Shown in pieces: positions 1-9,249 of a stretch of DNA of 64,000 nucleotides. Each line of letters begins with the position of its first letter. Position 1 is the stretch's first letter. The notes beneath the pieces are model-generated. The model saw nothing but the letters and a program-made list of their open reading frames with translations. It did no database searches and was not told the origin of the DNA. The stretch is from contig NZ_FNVO01000026.1 of assembly GCF_900108175.1 (NCBI RefSeq), positions 21,381 to 85,380 of the forward strand, written 5' to 3'. Position numbers and translations under genes: made by a program. Source of the stretch: Thermomonospora echinospora (GTDB taxonomy: Bacteria; Actinomycetota; Actinomycetes; Streptosporangiales; Streptosporangiaceae).

Positions 1-64
1 CGGCCGCGTCCAGGAAGGTGAGCCACAGCCCCAGGTGGATGTGTCTGCCATGCCGCTTTCCCAT
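1..64 (-). CDS. start of a truncated gene, possibly an LLM-type flavin monooxygenase
   Basis: Only the first 21 codons lie in the window; the rest is beyond the left edge. The ATG at 64 is preceded on the minus strand by GGGAG with a 4-nt spacer, which supports a real start. The peptide reads MGKRHGRHIHLGLWLTFLDA. The HLGLWLTF segment resembles the first beta strand of luciferase-like (NtaA/DszA-type) monooxygenases, but 21 residues are too few for a firm call. It lies 61 bp downstream of the lipoprotein gene on the same strand, so it could be the last member of the ABC transporter operon. Confidence 0.4.
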   Translation of the reverse strand, partial: MGKRHGRHIHLGLWLTFLDAA

Positions 65-125
65 GCTTCTCCCGTGGTGAGTGCGGTGACACCGGTGCGC
101 CGGTCGATGCGCCGGCCGGAGTGCC

Positions 126-1754
126 CTACTTGCCGAGCCAGGCGTCGTAGACGACGAGGTTGGACAGGCTGTCCAGGCGCAGACCGTGCACACGCGGCGC
201 CGCCGCCACGAAACCGGATTCGTGTTCGACCAACGGAATGCAGATCGCGTCCTCGATGAGGATCTCCTGCGCCTCGGCAAGGAGCCGGTTGCGCTTGGTC
301 GCGTCCACCTCGACGGCCTCGCCCTGCAGGACCTCCTGGAGCCGCTTGCCGTGCGAGCTCACCTCGGCGCTGTCGGAGTACAGCCACGGTTGCGTTGTGG
401 TGCCGTTGTTCTGGTACATCTTGCGGAGGACGTCCGCCTCGGCGCTCTTGTTGCCCGAGAACCACAGGTCGGCGCCCGACTGCCACCAGGTCGGGCCGAT
501 CCCGGTCTCGGGCTTGATGGTGACCTCGATGCCGACCGTCTTGAGCTGCTCCTTGATCAGCACCATCGCGTCCTGGATCGGCTTGTTCTCCGCGGCTCCG
601 ATGATCACCAGGCTGAGCCGCCGGCCGTTCTTCACCCGGACGCCGTCGGCGCCGAGCGTCCAGCCCGCGTCGTCCAGGATCTTCCGTGCTCCCGCCTGGT
701 CGTATCTCAGCAACGCACCGAAGTCCTGGTAGCCGTTCAGCGTCCGGGTGATCACGCTCGTCGCCGGCGGCGCGATCTTTCCGGTGGCGTTCTTCGACAG
801 TTCCTCGCGGTTGATGGCCTTGAGCACCGCACGCCGCACGGCGATGTCCTGGACCAGCGGCTTCCTGAAGTTCGGCTGGAGGGAGTAGGGGATCCCGACC
901 GTGGGACGCCAATAGAGCTTGTTCCCCTGCTTTTCCAAAAGTGCCGAACCGTCCACCGTCGGCGCTTCGGCGATCTGCGCCTCACCGCTCGTCAGCGCCC
1001 CCTCGCGCACTCCCGCCTCCGCGACGAGCCGGACGTCGATCTTCTCGATGGCGGCCCTGCCCTGATGCTGGGCGAGCCCCGAACCCCACGCGTAGTCCTC
1101 GCGGCGTTTCAGAACCAGGCGCTCGTCGGGCACGTACTTCTCGACCACGAACGGTCCGCTGGCGACGAAGTGGGTCCTGCGCTTCTCCAGCGGAATCTTG
1201 AACGAGGCGGGCGACAGCAGGGCCAACTGGCTGGTGGCCGCCGTGGTCAGGAACGACGGGTTCGGCTTGGAGAACTTCACGACGATGGTGTGATCGTCGA
1301 CGATCTCGGTCTTCTCATAGTGCTCGAACTGGCCCCGGACGTACCAGCCTCCCCCCGCGGCGAGGTCCTGCGTCACCCCGTCGAAATTGGCCTTGACGGA
1401 CGCGGCGTTCACCGGCACGCCGTCCGAGAAGGAGGCGCCCTTCCGCAGCCGGAAGGTGAACTCCGTCTGCTCGGCGTTGTGCTCCCATTTCTCGGCGAGC
1501 CAGGGCGCGAACCGTCCGGTGGTGGGGTCCCTGTCGAGCAGCGAGTCGCTCAGCGCCCGATTGAGCCAGCCGAAGGACTGGCGCGGGTCGAAGGCGGGAT
1601 TCGGTACCGCGTAGACGACCAGCGTCCCGCCGTCCCGCCGTTGCGCCGAGGACCCGTCCGGATCGGCATCCGTTCCCGCGCAGCCCTGCAGGGCGAGCGC
1701 GGCCACGAGGCCACCGCCCAGCATCAGCGATCTGCGCCGCGTCAGAACAACCAT
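126..1754 (-). CDS. ABC transporter substrate-binding lipoprotein, peptide/nickel family (SBP_bac_5)
   Basis: About 542 residues, the usual size of family 5 solute-binding proteins that deliver peptides, nickel chelates or similar solutes to Dpp/Opp-type importers. The N-terminus has a basic stretch (LTRRRSL), a hydrophobic segment and a lipobox ending LQGC, so it should be a lipid-anchored extracytoplasmic protein. The body shows family landmarks such as the FRLRKGASFSDGVPVNA segment. An ATG 12 codons earlier would overlap the upstream ATPase gene and has no good ribosome site; the chosen ATG at 1754 has AGAGGA 8 nt upstream. It is the fourth gene of a minus-strand operon running from 5396. 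The ligand cannot be told from sequence. Confidence 0.9.
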   Translation of the reverse strand: MVVLTRRRSLMLGGGLVAALALQGCAGTDADPDGSSAQRRDGGTLVVYAVPNPAFDPRQSFGWLNRALSDSLLDRDPTTGRFAPWLAEKWEHNAEQTEFTFRLRKGASFSDGVPVNAASVKANFDGVTQDLAAGGGWYVRGQFEHYEKTEIVDDHTIVVKFSKPNPSFLTTAATSQLALLSPASFKIPLEKRRTHFVASGPFVVEKYVPDERLVLKRREDYAWGSGLAQHQGRAAIEKIDVRLVAEAGVREGALTSGEAQIAEAPTVDGSALLEKQGNKLYWRPTVGIPYSLQPNFRKPLVQDIAVRRAVLKAINREELSKNATGKIAPPATSVITRTLNGYQDFGALLRYDQAGARKILDDAGWTLGADGVRVKNGRRLSLVIIGAAENKPIQDAMVLIKEQLKTVGIEVTIKPETGIGPTWWQSGADLWFSGNKSAEADVLRKMYQNNGTTTQPWLYSDSAEVSSHGKRLQEVLQGEAVEVDATKRNRLLAEAQEILIEDAICIPLVEHESGFVAAAPRVHGLRLDSLSNLVVYDAWLGK

Positions 1755-1770
1755 TTTCCGCGTCCTCTTT

Positions 1771-3465
1771 CTAACGTGCCGAAGGTTCACTTGACTCGGT
1801 CCGGGGTGCTGCGGGGATCGCGTCGATCAACCGCCGGGTGTAGTCCTGCCGCGGACCGGTGAAGATCTGCTCGACCGGTGCCTCCTCGACGAGGGCGCCG
1901 TTGTGCAGCACGCCGACCCGATCCGAGACCAACCGGATGACACCGAGATCGTGCGAGATGAACAGGTAGGTCAGGCCGAACTCGTGCTGGAGGTCGACGA
2001 GCAGTCGCAGGACCTGCGCCTGCACGGACACGTCGAGCGCCGAGGTCGGTTCGTCCAGCACGATCAGCTCCGGCCGCAGCGCGATGGCGCGCGCGATCGC
2101 CACCCGCTGGCGCTGACCGCCGGACAGCTCGACCGGCTTGCGCCGGAGGAAGGAGGTGTCCAGCCCCACGGCGACCAGCGCCTCGGCCGCGCGGTCGAGG
2201 CGCTCGCCCCTGGCGCCGATCTTGAATCCGTGCAGCGGCTCGGCGACGATCTCGGCCACGTCGAGCCTCGGGTCGAGCGAGGAGTACGGGTTCTGGAAGA
2301 CGTACTGGACGGCGCGGTGCAACCGGCGGCGCTCGGCGCGGCCCGCGTGCGCGACATCACGACCCCGGTAGGCGATCGTGCCGCAGTCCGGCCGGTCGAT
2401 CCCCGCGACGATCCGGGCGACCGTCGACTTGCCCGAGCCGGATTCGCCGACCAGGCCGTAGGTGGTGCCCTCGGTAATCGCGAAGCTGACCTCGCGCACC
2501 GCCCGCTTGACGGTCTTGCCCGATCTCATGCCGCGCGTCACGTAGCTCTTGTGCAGCCCCGTCACCGTGACCAGGTGCGCCGCATCCGGCCGCTGCGGCC
2601 GGTCCCGCTCCGCGTGGCCGGCCGCAGGGCGGGGAGTCGCGGTCAGCCGGCGGGCGGAACGCGACGGGGCCGCCTCGAACAGTCGCCTGGTGTAGGAATG
2701 CCGGGGGGAGGCAACAACCTCGACAGTGTCACCCCGATCGACCACGCGCCCGTCCCGCAGCACCACGACCGAGTCGGTGCGCTGAGCGGCCACCGCCAGG
2801 TCGTGGGTGATGAGGAGGACTGACAGGCCCCTGCTCCGGACGAGGTCGTCGAGCGCGTCGAGGACCAGTTTCTGCACCGTGACGTCCAGCCCCGAGGTGG
2901 GCTCGTCGGCGATGATCAGCTCCGGTTCGCCGCCGAGCGCGATCGCGATGAGGACCCGCTGCCGCTGACCGCCGCTGAGCTGGTGGGGGAAGGCGTCGTA
3001 GACGCGCTCCGCCTCCGGCAGGCCGGCCTGACCGAGCAGTTCGACCGATCGCCTCCGCAGTTCCCGCCGGTCGCGTAGCCGCCGGTGCAGCCGCAGGGTC
3101 TCGTCGATCTGCTGCCCGACCCGCTTCACCGGGTCGAGCGCGATGTTCGGGTCCTGCGGGATGAACGCGATCGCCCCACCCCGGATACGGTTCCACTCCC
3201 GCTCGCTGCGGATCGCCAGCAGGTCCCGGTCGCCGAAGCGGGCCACGCCCGAATCGATGACCGCGTTGCCGGGGAGCAGGCCCAGGAGCGCATTGGCGAT
3301 CGTCGACTTCCCGGCACCGGACTCGCCGATCACGGCGAGCCGTTCACCGCGGCGCACCTGGAACGACACTCCCCTGACCGCCTCGATCCGCTCCCGCGCC
3401 CGTAGATAGCAAACGCCCAAGTCCTCGACGTCCAGCACGAGGCCGGCCGAGCTCTCAGCGACCAT
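1771..3465 (-). CDS. fused double ATPase of peptide/nickel-type ABC importer (DppD-DppF in one chain)
   Basis: One 564-residue chain carries two complete nucleotide-binding domains. The first has Walker A GESGAGKST, signature LSGGQRQRV and Walker B IIADEPTSGLD; the second, starting near residue 300, has GESGSGKST, LSGGQRQRV and LIVLDEPTSALD. Each half ends with the DPP/OPP-type C-terminal region (SYTRRLFEA and DYTRRLIDA), which fits the DppD/DppF pair that energises oligopeptide or nickel uptake. Fused versions are common in actinobacteria. The gene follows the second permease after a 1-bp gap and is followed by the lipoprotein gene, so the importer is complete within one operon. Confidence 0.93.
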   Translation of the reverse strand: MVAESSAGLVLDVEDLGVCYLRARERIEAVRGVSFQVRRGERLAVIGESGAGKSTIANALLGLLPGNAVIDSGVARFGDRDLLAIRSEREWNRIRGGAIAFIPQDPNIALDPVKRVGQQIDETLRLHRRLRDRRELRRRSVELLGQAGLPEAERVYDAFPHQLSGGQRQRVLIAIALGGEPELIIADEPTSGLDVTVQKLVLDALDDLVRSRGLSVLLITHDLAVAAQRTDSVVVLRDGRVVDRGDTVEVVASPRHSYTRRLFEAAPSRSARRLTATPRPAAGHAERDRPQRPDAAHLVTVTGLHKSYVTRGMRSGKTVKRAVREVSFAITEGTTYGLVGESGSGKSTVARIVAGIDRPDCGTIAYRGRDVAHAGRAERRRLHRAVQYVFQNPYSSLDPRLDVAEIVAEPLHGFKIGARGERLDRAAEALVAVGLDTSFLRRKPVELSGGQRQRVAIARAIALRPELIVLDEPTSALDVSVQAQVLRLLVDLQHEFGLTYLFISHDLGVIRLVSDRVGVLHNGALVEEAPVEQIFTGPRQDYTRRLIDAIPAAPRTESSEPSAR

Positions 3466-3466
3466 G

Positions 3467-4390
3467 TCAGCGGATCCTCTCCACGAACGTGCCGACCCGG
3501 TTCGCCGAGACCACCACCAGCACGATCGCCAGCCCCGGCAAGGTGGTGAGCCACCAGGCGTAGGCGAGGTAGGCCCGGCCGTCCGAGACGAGCGACCCCC
3601 ACTCCGGCGTGGGCGGCGGCGCGCCGAAACCGAGGAAGCTGAGGGCCGAGATCGACAGCAGTGCCGTACCGAACTCCAGCGCGGCCAGCGCGATCATCGG
3701 CCCGATGGCGTGCGGCAGGATGTGCCGGCGCAGGACGGTGGGCCAGCGCACACCGCAGTGCACCGCGGAGGTGACGAAGTCGGACCGCCGCACGCGCAGC
3801 ACCTCGGCGCGCAGCACCCGGGTGAACGTCGCGATCGAACCGGCGCCGACCGCGACCGCGATGTTGACGGTGCCGAACCCGATGCTGGTGACCAGCATCA
3901 GCGAGATCAGCAACCCGGGCACCGCGAGGAAGATGTCGATCAACCGGCCGACGATCTCGTCGATGACACCGCCCAGGTAACCGGCGGGCAGGCCGATCAG
4001 CACGCTGACGGTGAATCCGATGGCGAGCGCGAGGAGCGCCGCGACCAGCGTCGTCCTGCTCCCATAGATGAACCGCGACAGATAGTCGCGCCCGAGGTTG
4101 TCGGTACCGAACGGATGGTCCGGCGAGGGCGCCGCGAGCTTGTCGGTCAGCTCTCTGGCGTACGGGTCGTGGGGCGCGAACGTCCCGGGAAAGAGGGCCC
4201 ACAGGACGACCACGACCAGCACGAGGACCGCCAGGACCAGGCTCGGCTGGAGCAGTTGCGCCGGCACACCGCGCGCCCGCGCGCGCCGCAGCCACGAGGT
4301 GGTCCCCGCCCGGGCGCCCGTGCGGTCGGGTTTCACGTCCGGGGTCGGGTACGCGCTCGGCGCCTCGTCGACGATGGTTTCTTCGGACAT
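3467..4390 (-). CDS. ABC transporter permease, DppC type
   Basis: This 307-residue inner-membrane permease belongs to the binding-protein-dependent transport family. It has an N-terminal cytoplasmic tail, a first membrane span near residues 50-70 (LVLAVLVLVVVVLWALF), the DppC-type HPFGTDNLGRDYLSR segment following it, and further spans. The EAA-type loop for coupling to the ATPase is seen around ALSFLGFGAPPPTPEWGSLVSDG. It is translated 4 bp after the DppB-type permease and 1 bp before the double ATPase, indicating one transcript. Together they should form the heterodimeric channel of the importer. Confidence 0.92.
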   Translation of the reverse strand: MSEETIVDEAPSAYPTPDVKPDRTGARAGTTSWLRRARARGVPAQLLQPSLVLAVLVLVVVVLWALFPGTFAPHDPYARELTDKLAAPSPDHPFGTDNLGRDYLSRFIYGSRTTLVAALLALAIGFTVSVLIGLPAGYLGGVIDEIVGRLIDIFLAVPGLLISLMLVTSIGFGTVNIAVAVGAGSIATFTRVLRAEVLRVRRSDFVTSAVHCGVRWPTVLRRHILPHAIGPMIALAALEFGTALLSISALSFLGFGAPPPTPEWGSLVSDGRAYLAYAWWLTTLPGLAIVLVVVSANRVGTFVERIR

Positions 4391-4394
4391 GGGG

Positions 4395-5396
4395 TCACCC
4401 GATCGAGATCCGAGGGTCGATCTTGGGATAGACCAGATCGACCAGGAGGTTGGCCGCCGCGTAGAGCACGGCGGAGAAGACGACGACGCCCTGCACCACG
4501 GGGATGTCCTGGAGGGTCACGGAGGTCTGCATCAGACGGCCGAGCCCCTGGCGTGAGAACACGGTCTCGACCACGACCGCGCCGGCGAGGATGCCCCCGA
4601 TCGACATTCCGAGCAGGGTGGTCGCGGGGATGATCGCGTTGCGGAAGGCGTGCGTGAGCAGAATGCGCCGGTGCGGGACGCCTTTCGCCCGCAGGTAGTC
4701 GGCATAGGGCGAGCGGAGGTTGGCGACCAGGCTCTTGGCGGTGACCTGGGCTATTCCCGCGCTCACGGGTATCGCGATGGTGATCGCCGGGAGAACGAGA
4801 TGGGCCGCGGTGCCGGCCCCCGCCGCCGGCAGGAGCTTCAACCCGAAGGCGAAGAACTGCACCAGAAGGAGGCCGACGAAGAAGGCCGGCAGGGACGAGA
4901 ACAGCGGAGGCAGCGAGAACAGCAGGTTGCGCAGGAAAGGGGCCCGGACCGCGTTGGCGGCCAGCGCGATGCCGAGGCCGAGGAACGTGCCAAGCACCAG
5001 GCCCGCCAGTCCGAGCTGGATCGTGCCGGGCAGGGCCTGCCCGATCACCTCGATCACGGGCCGCCCGGTGGCGGTGGAGATGCCGAAGTCCCCTTTGACC
5101 GCGCGGAACAACAGTGTCAGGTACTGCTCGTGCGGGGGACGGTCGAGGCCGTAGCGGTGCTCCAGCGCGGCGACCGCCGCGCGGTCCGCGGCGGAATCAC
5201 CGCCGCTGACGTTGCGGAGCATTACTTCGGCGGCGTTGCTCGGCATGAGGAAGAGCAACAGCCATGTGATGGTGTACGCGGCCCAGACCACGAACACCGC
5301 GTAATAGACACGGCGGATGATGTAGCGGGCCTGCCCGCTCACACGACGCGAACCGAGCCGGCCGCGGGCGCGGGCCCGCGTTTTCGTATCCGGCAT
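4395..5396 (-). CDS. ABC transporter permease, DppB type
   Basis: A 333-residue integral membrane permease and the first gene of the importer operon. A basic N-terminus is followed by a span at about residues 30-50 (YYAVFVVWAAYTITWLLLFLM), then the periplasmic region with RYGLDRPPHEQY and the KGDFGIS motif typical of DppB/OppB, then five more hydrophobic segments. The EAA loop appears as AKGVPHRRILLTHAFRNAIIP. The start ATG at 5396 has a GAGAGG purine run upstream. The 277 bp before the next gene on the right contain an AT-richer patch near 5428-5460 that may hold the operon promoter, but no convincing hexamer pair was found. Confidence 0.93.
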   Translation of the reverse strand: MPDTKTRARARGRLGSRRVSGQARYIIRRVYYAVFVVWAAYTITWLLLFLMPSNAAEVMLRNVSGGDSAADRAAVAALEHRYGLDRPPHEQYLTLLFRAVKGDFGISTATGRPVIEVIGQALPGTIQLGLAGLVLGTFLGLGIALAANAVRAPFLRNLLFSLPPLFSSLPAFFVGLLLVQFFAFGLKLLPAAGAGTAAHLVLPAITIAIPVSAGIAQVTAKSLVANLRSPYADYLRAKGVPHRRILLTHAFRNAIIPATTLLGMSIGGILAGAVVVETVFSRQGLGRLMQTSVTLQDIPVVQGVVVFSAVLYAAANLLVDLVYPKIDPRISIG

Positions 5397-5673
5397 TGCC
5401 CCGCCTCTCTCATCTCCATGCCCAAAATTACGATCTAAGTGACCGGTTTAGTAGGAAATAGCGGGAGTCAGGGCGCGCACCTCCGCGGCACACCGCGTCA
5501 GCGCGTCGACCTACTCGGACCGATCGGTCCCGAGATGGGAGTATTGGCCCCCTCGCCGCGGCCTGTCAAGCCGAGGACGGCATCCGGGGCCGATGGGGCC
5601 GCCGCCCCGGCCCGGCGGCGCGGACCCGCGCCCGCACCGCCGCCCGATGCCACTGGTCAAGGTCACCGCGGGG

Positions 5674-6462
5674 TCACTGGAAGTGCTTCACCACGGTGTG
5701 CAGTTGCTGGTCGAGGACGTCGAAACCGCCGTCCACCCGGATCACCTGGCCGACCGCCGCCCCGAAGCCGTCATCGGCCACCGCCGCCACGCTCCGGGCG
5801 GCGTCCTCGGGGTCCATGAGCCGGCCGAGGACCGAACGCTCCTCGGTGAATTTCCGCAGATCGTCGTTCAGCACACCCGCGGTCGCATCGGTCCGCACCG
5901 TCCCGAACGCGACCGTGTTGACCACGACACCGTGCTGTGCGGCCGCCGCGGCCACATGACGGCTGAAGGTGTTCAGCGCCGCCTTCGCGGTCGAATGCGC
6001 GGCGACACTGCCGACCAGATCGGCGGCGGTGCTCGAAATGTAGACGATCCGACCCTCCCCTCGCCGCTGCATCACGGGCAGCACGTGCCGGGTGAGGAAG
6101 AACGATCCGGCCAGCTCCCCGCTGACCTTTCCGATGAACGCGTCCCAGGACACCGAGAGCAAGGGCTCGAACGGCGGGTTCACGGTATTGGCATTGCAGA
6201 TCAGCACATCGATATGCCCGTGGTCGGCGAGTACCCGCTCGACCATGTCGCCGACCTGATCGCCGTCGCAGACGTCGGCCCGGCGCGCCTCCGCCGACCC
6301 TCCGGCGGCTTTGATCTCATCGACCACCCCCTGCGCGGCGGCGGCGTTCTGCCGGTAGTTCACGACCACGTGATATCCGCGTCGCCCCATTTCCCGTGCG
6401 GTCGCCGCGCCGATTCCCCGGCTTGCCCCGCTGATCAATGCCACCCGCCGTGGCTCGTCCAT
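5674..6462 (-). CDS. SDR-family protein with His in place of the catalytic Tyr
   Basis: A 262-residue Rossmann-fold protein of the classical short-chain dehydrogenase family. The cofactor loop is SGASRGIG near the N-terminus; an Arg in VVVNYRQN suggests NADP(H). The NAG-type motif is degenerate (ICNANT) and the usual YxxxK is HSTAK, so the catalytic tyrosine is replaced by histidine. The C-terminal INVDGG-like element is present (IRVDGGFDVL). ATG 6462 is chosen because GGAGGG precedes it by a few bases; an upstream in-frame ATG at 6555 has no such site. The gene is divergent from the Rieske oxygenase. Given the missing Tyr, it may be a poor oxidoreductase or use another mechanism. Confidence 0.85.
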   Translation of the reverse strand: MDEPRRVALISGASRGIGAATAREMGRRGYHVVVNYRQNAAAAQGVVDEIKAAGGSAEARRADVCDGDQVGDMVERVLADHGHIDVLICNANTVNPPFEPLLSVSWDAFIGKVSGELAGSFFLTRHVLPVMQRRGEGRIVYISSTAADLVGSVAAHSTAKAALNTFSRHVAAAAAQHGVVVNTVAFGTVRTDATAGVLNDDLRKFTEERSVLGRLMDPEDAARSVAAVADDGFGAAVGQVIRVDGGFDVLDQQLHTVVKHFQ

Positions 6463-6774
6463 GTGCCCTCCCAGCGGCCGTCCGTGCCATCCGATGGAAA
6501 TCTGCCCTGTCAAGCTAAGGCCGGCGGACCGCCGCTGTCCCTGCGGCTGTCCCACAGGACCCGCGGCGAACCCTTGCGGCCGGCATCACCCGGTTGCACA
6601 GTGGACATGCCGATGACCGGCACAATCCTCACCGCATTGCGTTCGTCCACCCCACCACGGTTGTTCCGTGAACGCACGCGCCCCGAATTCGCATGAGAGA
6701 CGACCACCATTTCGACGCATCCCAGCCTCGACCAGGCCAACGGGCACTCCGGGACTACCGCCGAGGAGATCGAT
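6463..6774. other. intergenic region between divergent SDR and Rieske oxygenase genes
   Basis: The 312 bp hold the start regions of both divergent genes: GGAGGG just upstream of the minus-strand ATG at 6462, and GAGGAG just before the plus-strand ATG at 6775. No clear palindrome, promoter hexamer pair or small gene could be recognised. Promoters for both genes presumably lie here. Confidence 0.5.
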
Positions 6775-8043
6775 ATGACTGAACGCTCCGTCGTGGACAC
6801 CGGTACCGGTTACGGCCGCAGGAAACCCTCACATGACGCACGACTGACCGAAGTCGGCCCCGGCACACCGATGGGCGAGGCGATGCGCCGGTACTGGCAC
6901 CCCATCGCCACGTCAGCGACGCTCACTCCCGACGTACCGCACCGCACCCGAGTGCTCGGCGAAGACCTGATCGTCTTCCGCGACGGCCGGGGCCGCCCCG
7001 GCGTGGTCTTCGAACGCTGCGCGCACCGGGGCGCCAGCCTCTATTACGGCCGTATCGAAGAGGACGGCATCCGATGCTGTTATCACGGCTGGAAATTCGA
7101 CGTTCAAGGGCGGTGCCTGGAGCAGCCGTGCGAACCCGACCAGGGCCGCCGCCGCGACGTCGCGCGCCAGCCGTGGTATCCGGTCGAAGAGCGGTACGGC
7201 CTCGTGTTCGCCTACATGGGACCACCCGAGCGCAAACCCGTCCTTCCCCGCTACGACTGCCTGGAACCCCAGGAAGAAGGCGAGCGGTACCACACCGAGT
7301 GGCCGGTTCCCGGAATGACCGTGACCGGCCTGCAGCAGGACTTCAACTGGCTCCAGATATACGAGAACGCGATCGACCCGGGGCACATCAACTGGCTGCA
7401 CTCCCAGCACAGCGGCTTCCAGTTCCTGGGAACGGGGAACACCGGTTTCCCCGAGGACTTCTACGACCCCTACACCGTGTCCGACAGGCTCACCTACAAG
7501 CGGACCGAATACGGGGCCAAATACGGCATTCGCTTCCTGGACAAAGAGGAGGACGGCGTCCGTCCCGAGCGCGCTTGGGGTGCTGAACTGCATCTTCCGA
7601 ACGTCCTCGTACTGCCGGACTTCGTGAAACTGGTACCTGACGCACCGGCCGACATGCTGCTGTGGGTCGTCCCGAGCGACGACACCAGCCACCGGTCGTT
7701 CTTCTCCCTGCGCACCACCGATCCCGAGCGCCTCGACCGGTTCCTCCTCGGTGTGAAGCAGAACGGCAAGGACCCGTGGGAACTGACCGAAGAGGAGCGC
7801 CAACGCTACCCCGGCGACGGTGAGGCGCAGCAGTCGCAGGGCCCGATCACACTGCACTCGGAGGAGACCCTTGCGACCACCGACCGCGGCGTGGTGATGC
7901 TCCGCAGGCTGTTGAAGGCCATGGTCGACGATGTGGAGGCCGGCCGCGACCCGCAGGGGGTGAGCCTGGTCGAGGTGCCGCCGCGCCGCACCGAGGCCGG
8001 CATGTTCACCCTGTCCGCGACTGCACCCGCGGCCGGAGTCTGA
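6775..8043 (+). CDS. Rieske non-heme iron oxygenase, oxygenase subunit (phthalate dioxygenase/VanA-like)
   Basis: A 422-residue alpha subunit of an aromatic ring-hydroxylating or O-demethylating oxygenase. The Rieske [2Fe-2S] ligands are C82-A-H84 and C101-C-Y-H104, with the usual 16-residue spacing. The mononuclear iron site is seen as D201-P-G-H204 and H209 in DPGHINWLHSQH, preceded by N197. Its length and the following gene, a PDR-type reductase that carries its own ferredoxin domain, fit the two-component class IA systems that act on phthalates, vanillate or similar aromatic acids. The substrate is not known. A remnant of a Pca/IclR-type regulator lies downstream, consistent with a former aromatic catabolic cluster. 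Confidence 0.92.
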   Translation: MTERSVVDTGTGYGRRKPSHDARLTEVGPGTPMGEAMRRYWHPIATSATLTPDVPHRTRVLGEDLIVFRDGRGRPGVVFERCAHRGASLYYGRIEEDGIRCCYHGWKFDVQGRCLEQPCEPDQGRRRDVARQPWYPVEERYGLVFAYMGPPERKPVLPRYDCLEPQEEGERYHTEWPVPGMTVTGLQQDFNWLQIYENAIDPGHINWLHSQHSGFQFLGTGNTGFPEDFYDPYTVSDRLTYKRTEYGAKYGIRFLDKEEDGVRPERAWGAELHLPNVLVLPDFVKLVPDAPADMLLWVVPSDDTSHRSFFSLRTTDPERLDRFLLGVKQNGKDPWELTEEERQRYPGDGEAQQSQGPITLHSEETLATTDRGVVMLRRLLKAMVDDVEAGRDPQGVSLVEVPPRRTEAGMFTLSATAPAAGV

Positions 8044-8055
8044 GGGGAGGTGGCC

Positions 8056-9015
8056 GTGACGTGGACGGAGGCGGTGGTCGTCTCCCACTCCCCCGCGACC
8101 CCGGACATCGCGGTGATCGACCTCGCCCCGGCCACCGGGGACGAGTTCCCCGCCTACACCGCGGGCGCCCACATCGACGTGCTGATCACCCCGAACCTGG
8201 TCCGCCAGTACTCGCTGTGCGGGCCGCCCGAACAGGGGCGGTACCGCCTGGCGGTGCTGAACGAACCCGCCTCACGCGGCGGATCCCGGGCGATGCACGC
8301 ACTCAAGGTCGGCGACCACCTGCGGATCTCGGCGCCGCGCAACCACTTCCCCCTCGTCACGGCACGACGGCACCTGCTGTTCGCCGGCGGAATCGGCATC
8401 ACCCCACTGCTGGCGATGGCCCGGCAACTGGAACGCGAGGGCGGCGACTACGCCCTGCACTACTGCGCCCGCAGCCGCGCCCGCGCCGCCTTCGTGAAAG
8501 AACTGGCAGGCAACCCCCGGGTCGCCCTCCACTTCGACGACGGCGACCCGCGCCAACAACTCGACCTCGCCCGCGACCTGGGCGACCCGCAACCGGACAC
8601 GGCGGTCTACGTCTGCGGACCGGACGGGTTCATGGACCACGTGCTCGGCAAGGCCGAAGCACTGGGCTGGCCACCACAATCCCTGCACAAGGAACGGTTC
8701 GGCACCGCCCCAGAACCGACCGCGTCCGGGGACTCCTTCACCGTACGTCTGGCCTCCACCGGCGCCGAATACCTCGTCCCCGACGACCGCAGCGTGCTCG
8801 ACGTACTGCTGGAGAACGGAGTCGACGCCCCCTACTCATGCCGACAGGGCATCTGCGGCACATGCGTCGTCCGCGTCCTGGCGGGCCACCCCGACCACCG
8901 CGACGAGGTTCTCACCAACGAAGAACACGCCGAAGGTCTCTTCACCACATGCTCATCCCGGTCCCTCTCCCCCACCCTCAAGCTGGACGTCATCCCGCGT
9001 CGTGATCGTCCTTAA
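8056..9015 (+). CDS. PDR/VanB-family oxygenase reductase (FMN, NAD, plant-type 2Fe-2S)
   Basis: About 319 residues with the phthalate dioxygenase reductase domain order: a flavin-binding barrel (RQYSLCGPPEQGRYRLAVL), a nucleotide-binding domain (FAGGIGITPLLAMARQL) and a C-terminal plant-type ferredoxin with CRQGICGTC followed by a distant Cys near FTTCSS. It would pass electrons from NAD(P)H to the Rieske protein encoded immediately upstream. GTG codons at 8050 and 8056 are both in frame; GGGGAGG occupies 8044-8050, so the GTG at 8056 with a 5-nt spacer is the more likely start. The gap from the oxygenase stop is about 12 bp, indicating one operon. Confidence 0.93.
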   Translation: MTWTEAVVVSHSPATPDIAVIDLAPATGDEFPAYTAGAHIDVLITPNLVRQYSLCGPPEQGRYRLAVLNEPASRGGSRAMHALKVGDHLRISAPRNHFPLVTARRHLLFAGGIGITPLLAMARQLEREGGDYALHYCARSRARAAFVKELAGNPRVALHFDDGDPRQQLDLARDLGDPQPDTAVYVCGPDGFMDHVLGKAEALGWPPQSLHKERFGTAPEPTASGDSFTVRLASTGAEYLVPDDRSVLDVLLENGVDAPYSCRQGICGTCVVRVLAGHPDHRDEVLTNEEHAEGLFTTCSSRSLSPTLKLDVIPRRDRP

Positions 9016-9071
9016 TGAGGGTGTGGACCGGGCGCCCAGGGTCTGTCTGAAAGATCGTATGGGTGAGGCGG

Positions 9072-9246
9072 TGGGCCGGAACCTGGCACTTCAACGGCCG
9101 GACCTGGACGAGGAAGCAGCCGCTGCCCAAACTGTCGCTCTTCGCGACCAGCGCCGTGTCCAAGACCGACGTCTGGGCCGCCGGAGGTGACATGGTGGTC
9201 CGCTACAACGGCACCCGCTGGTCCCAGGTCTCGGTCGGCAAGGCGC
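9072..9246 (+). pseudogene. fragment of a secreted beta-propeller/repeat protein
   Basis: In one frame the DNA encodes GTWHFNGRTWTRKQPLP, then ATSAVSKTDVWAAGG and RYNGTRW. Such W-x-DG-x-W and TDVWAVGG repeats are typical of extracellular propeller-like proteins of actinomycetes. No start, signal peptide or further repeats are present, and the frame runs into unrelated sequence at about 9247. I read it as an orphan fragment joined to the front of the broken IclR gene by rearrangement. The family assignment is by eye from about 55 residues. Confidence 0.55.
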
Positions 9247-9249
9247 TAG

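Noticed and set aside
186..1862. Long open frame on the plus strand opposite the peptide-binding lipoprotein gene
   Set aside because: It is antisense to a gene with clear lipobox and family motifs; the translated product is low-complexity and Arg/Leu/Asp-rich, as expected for GC-skewed shadow frames.
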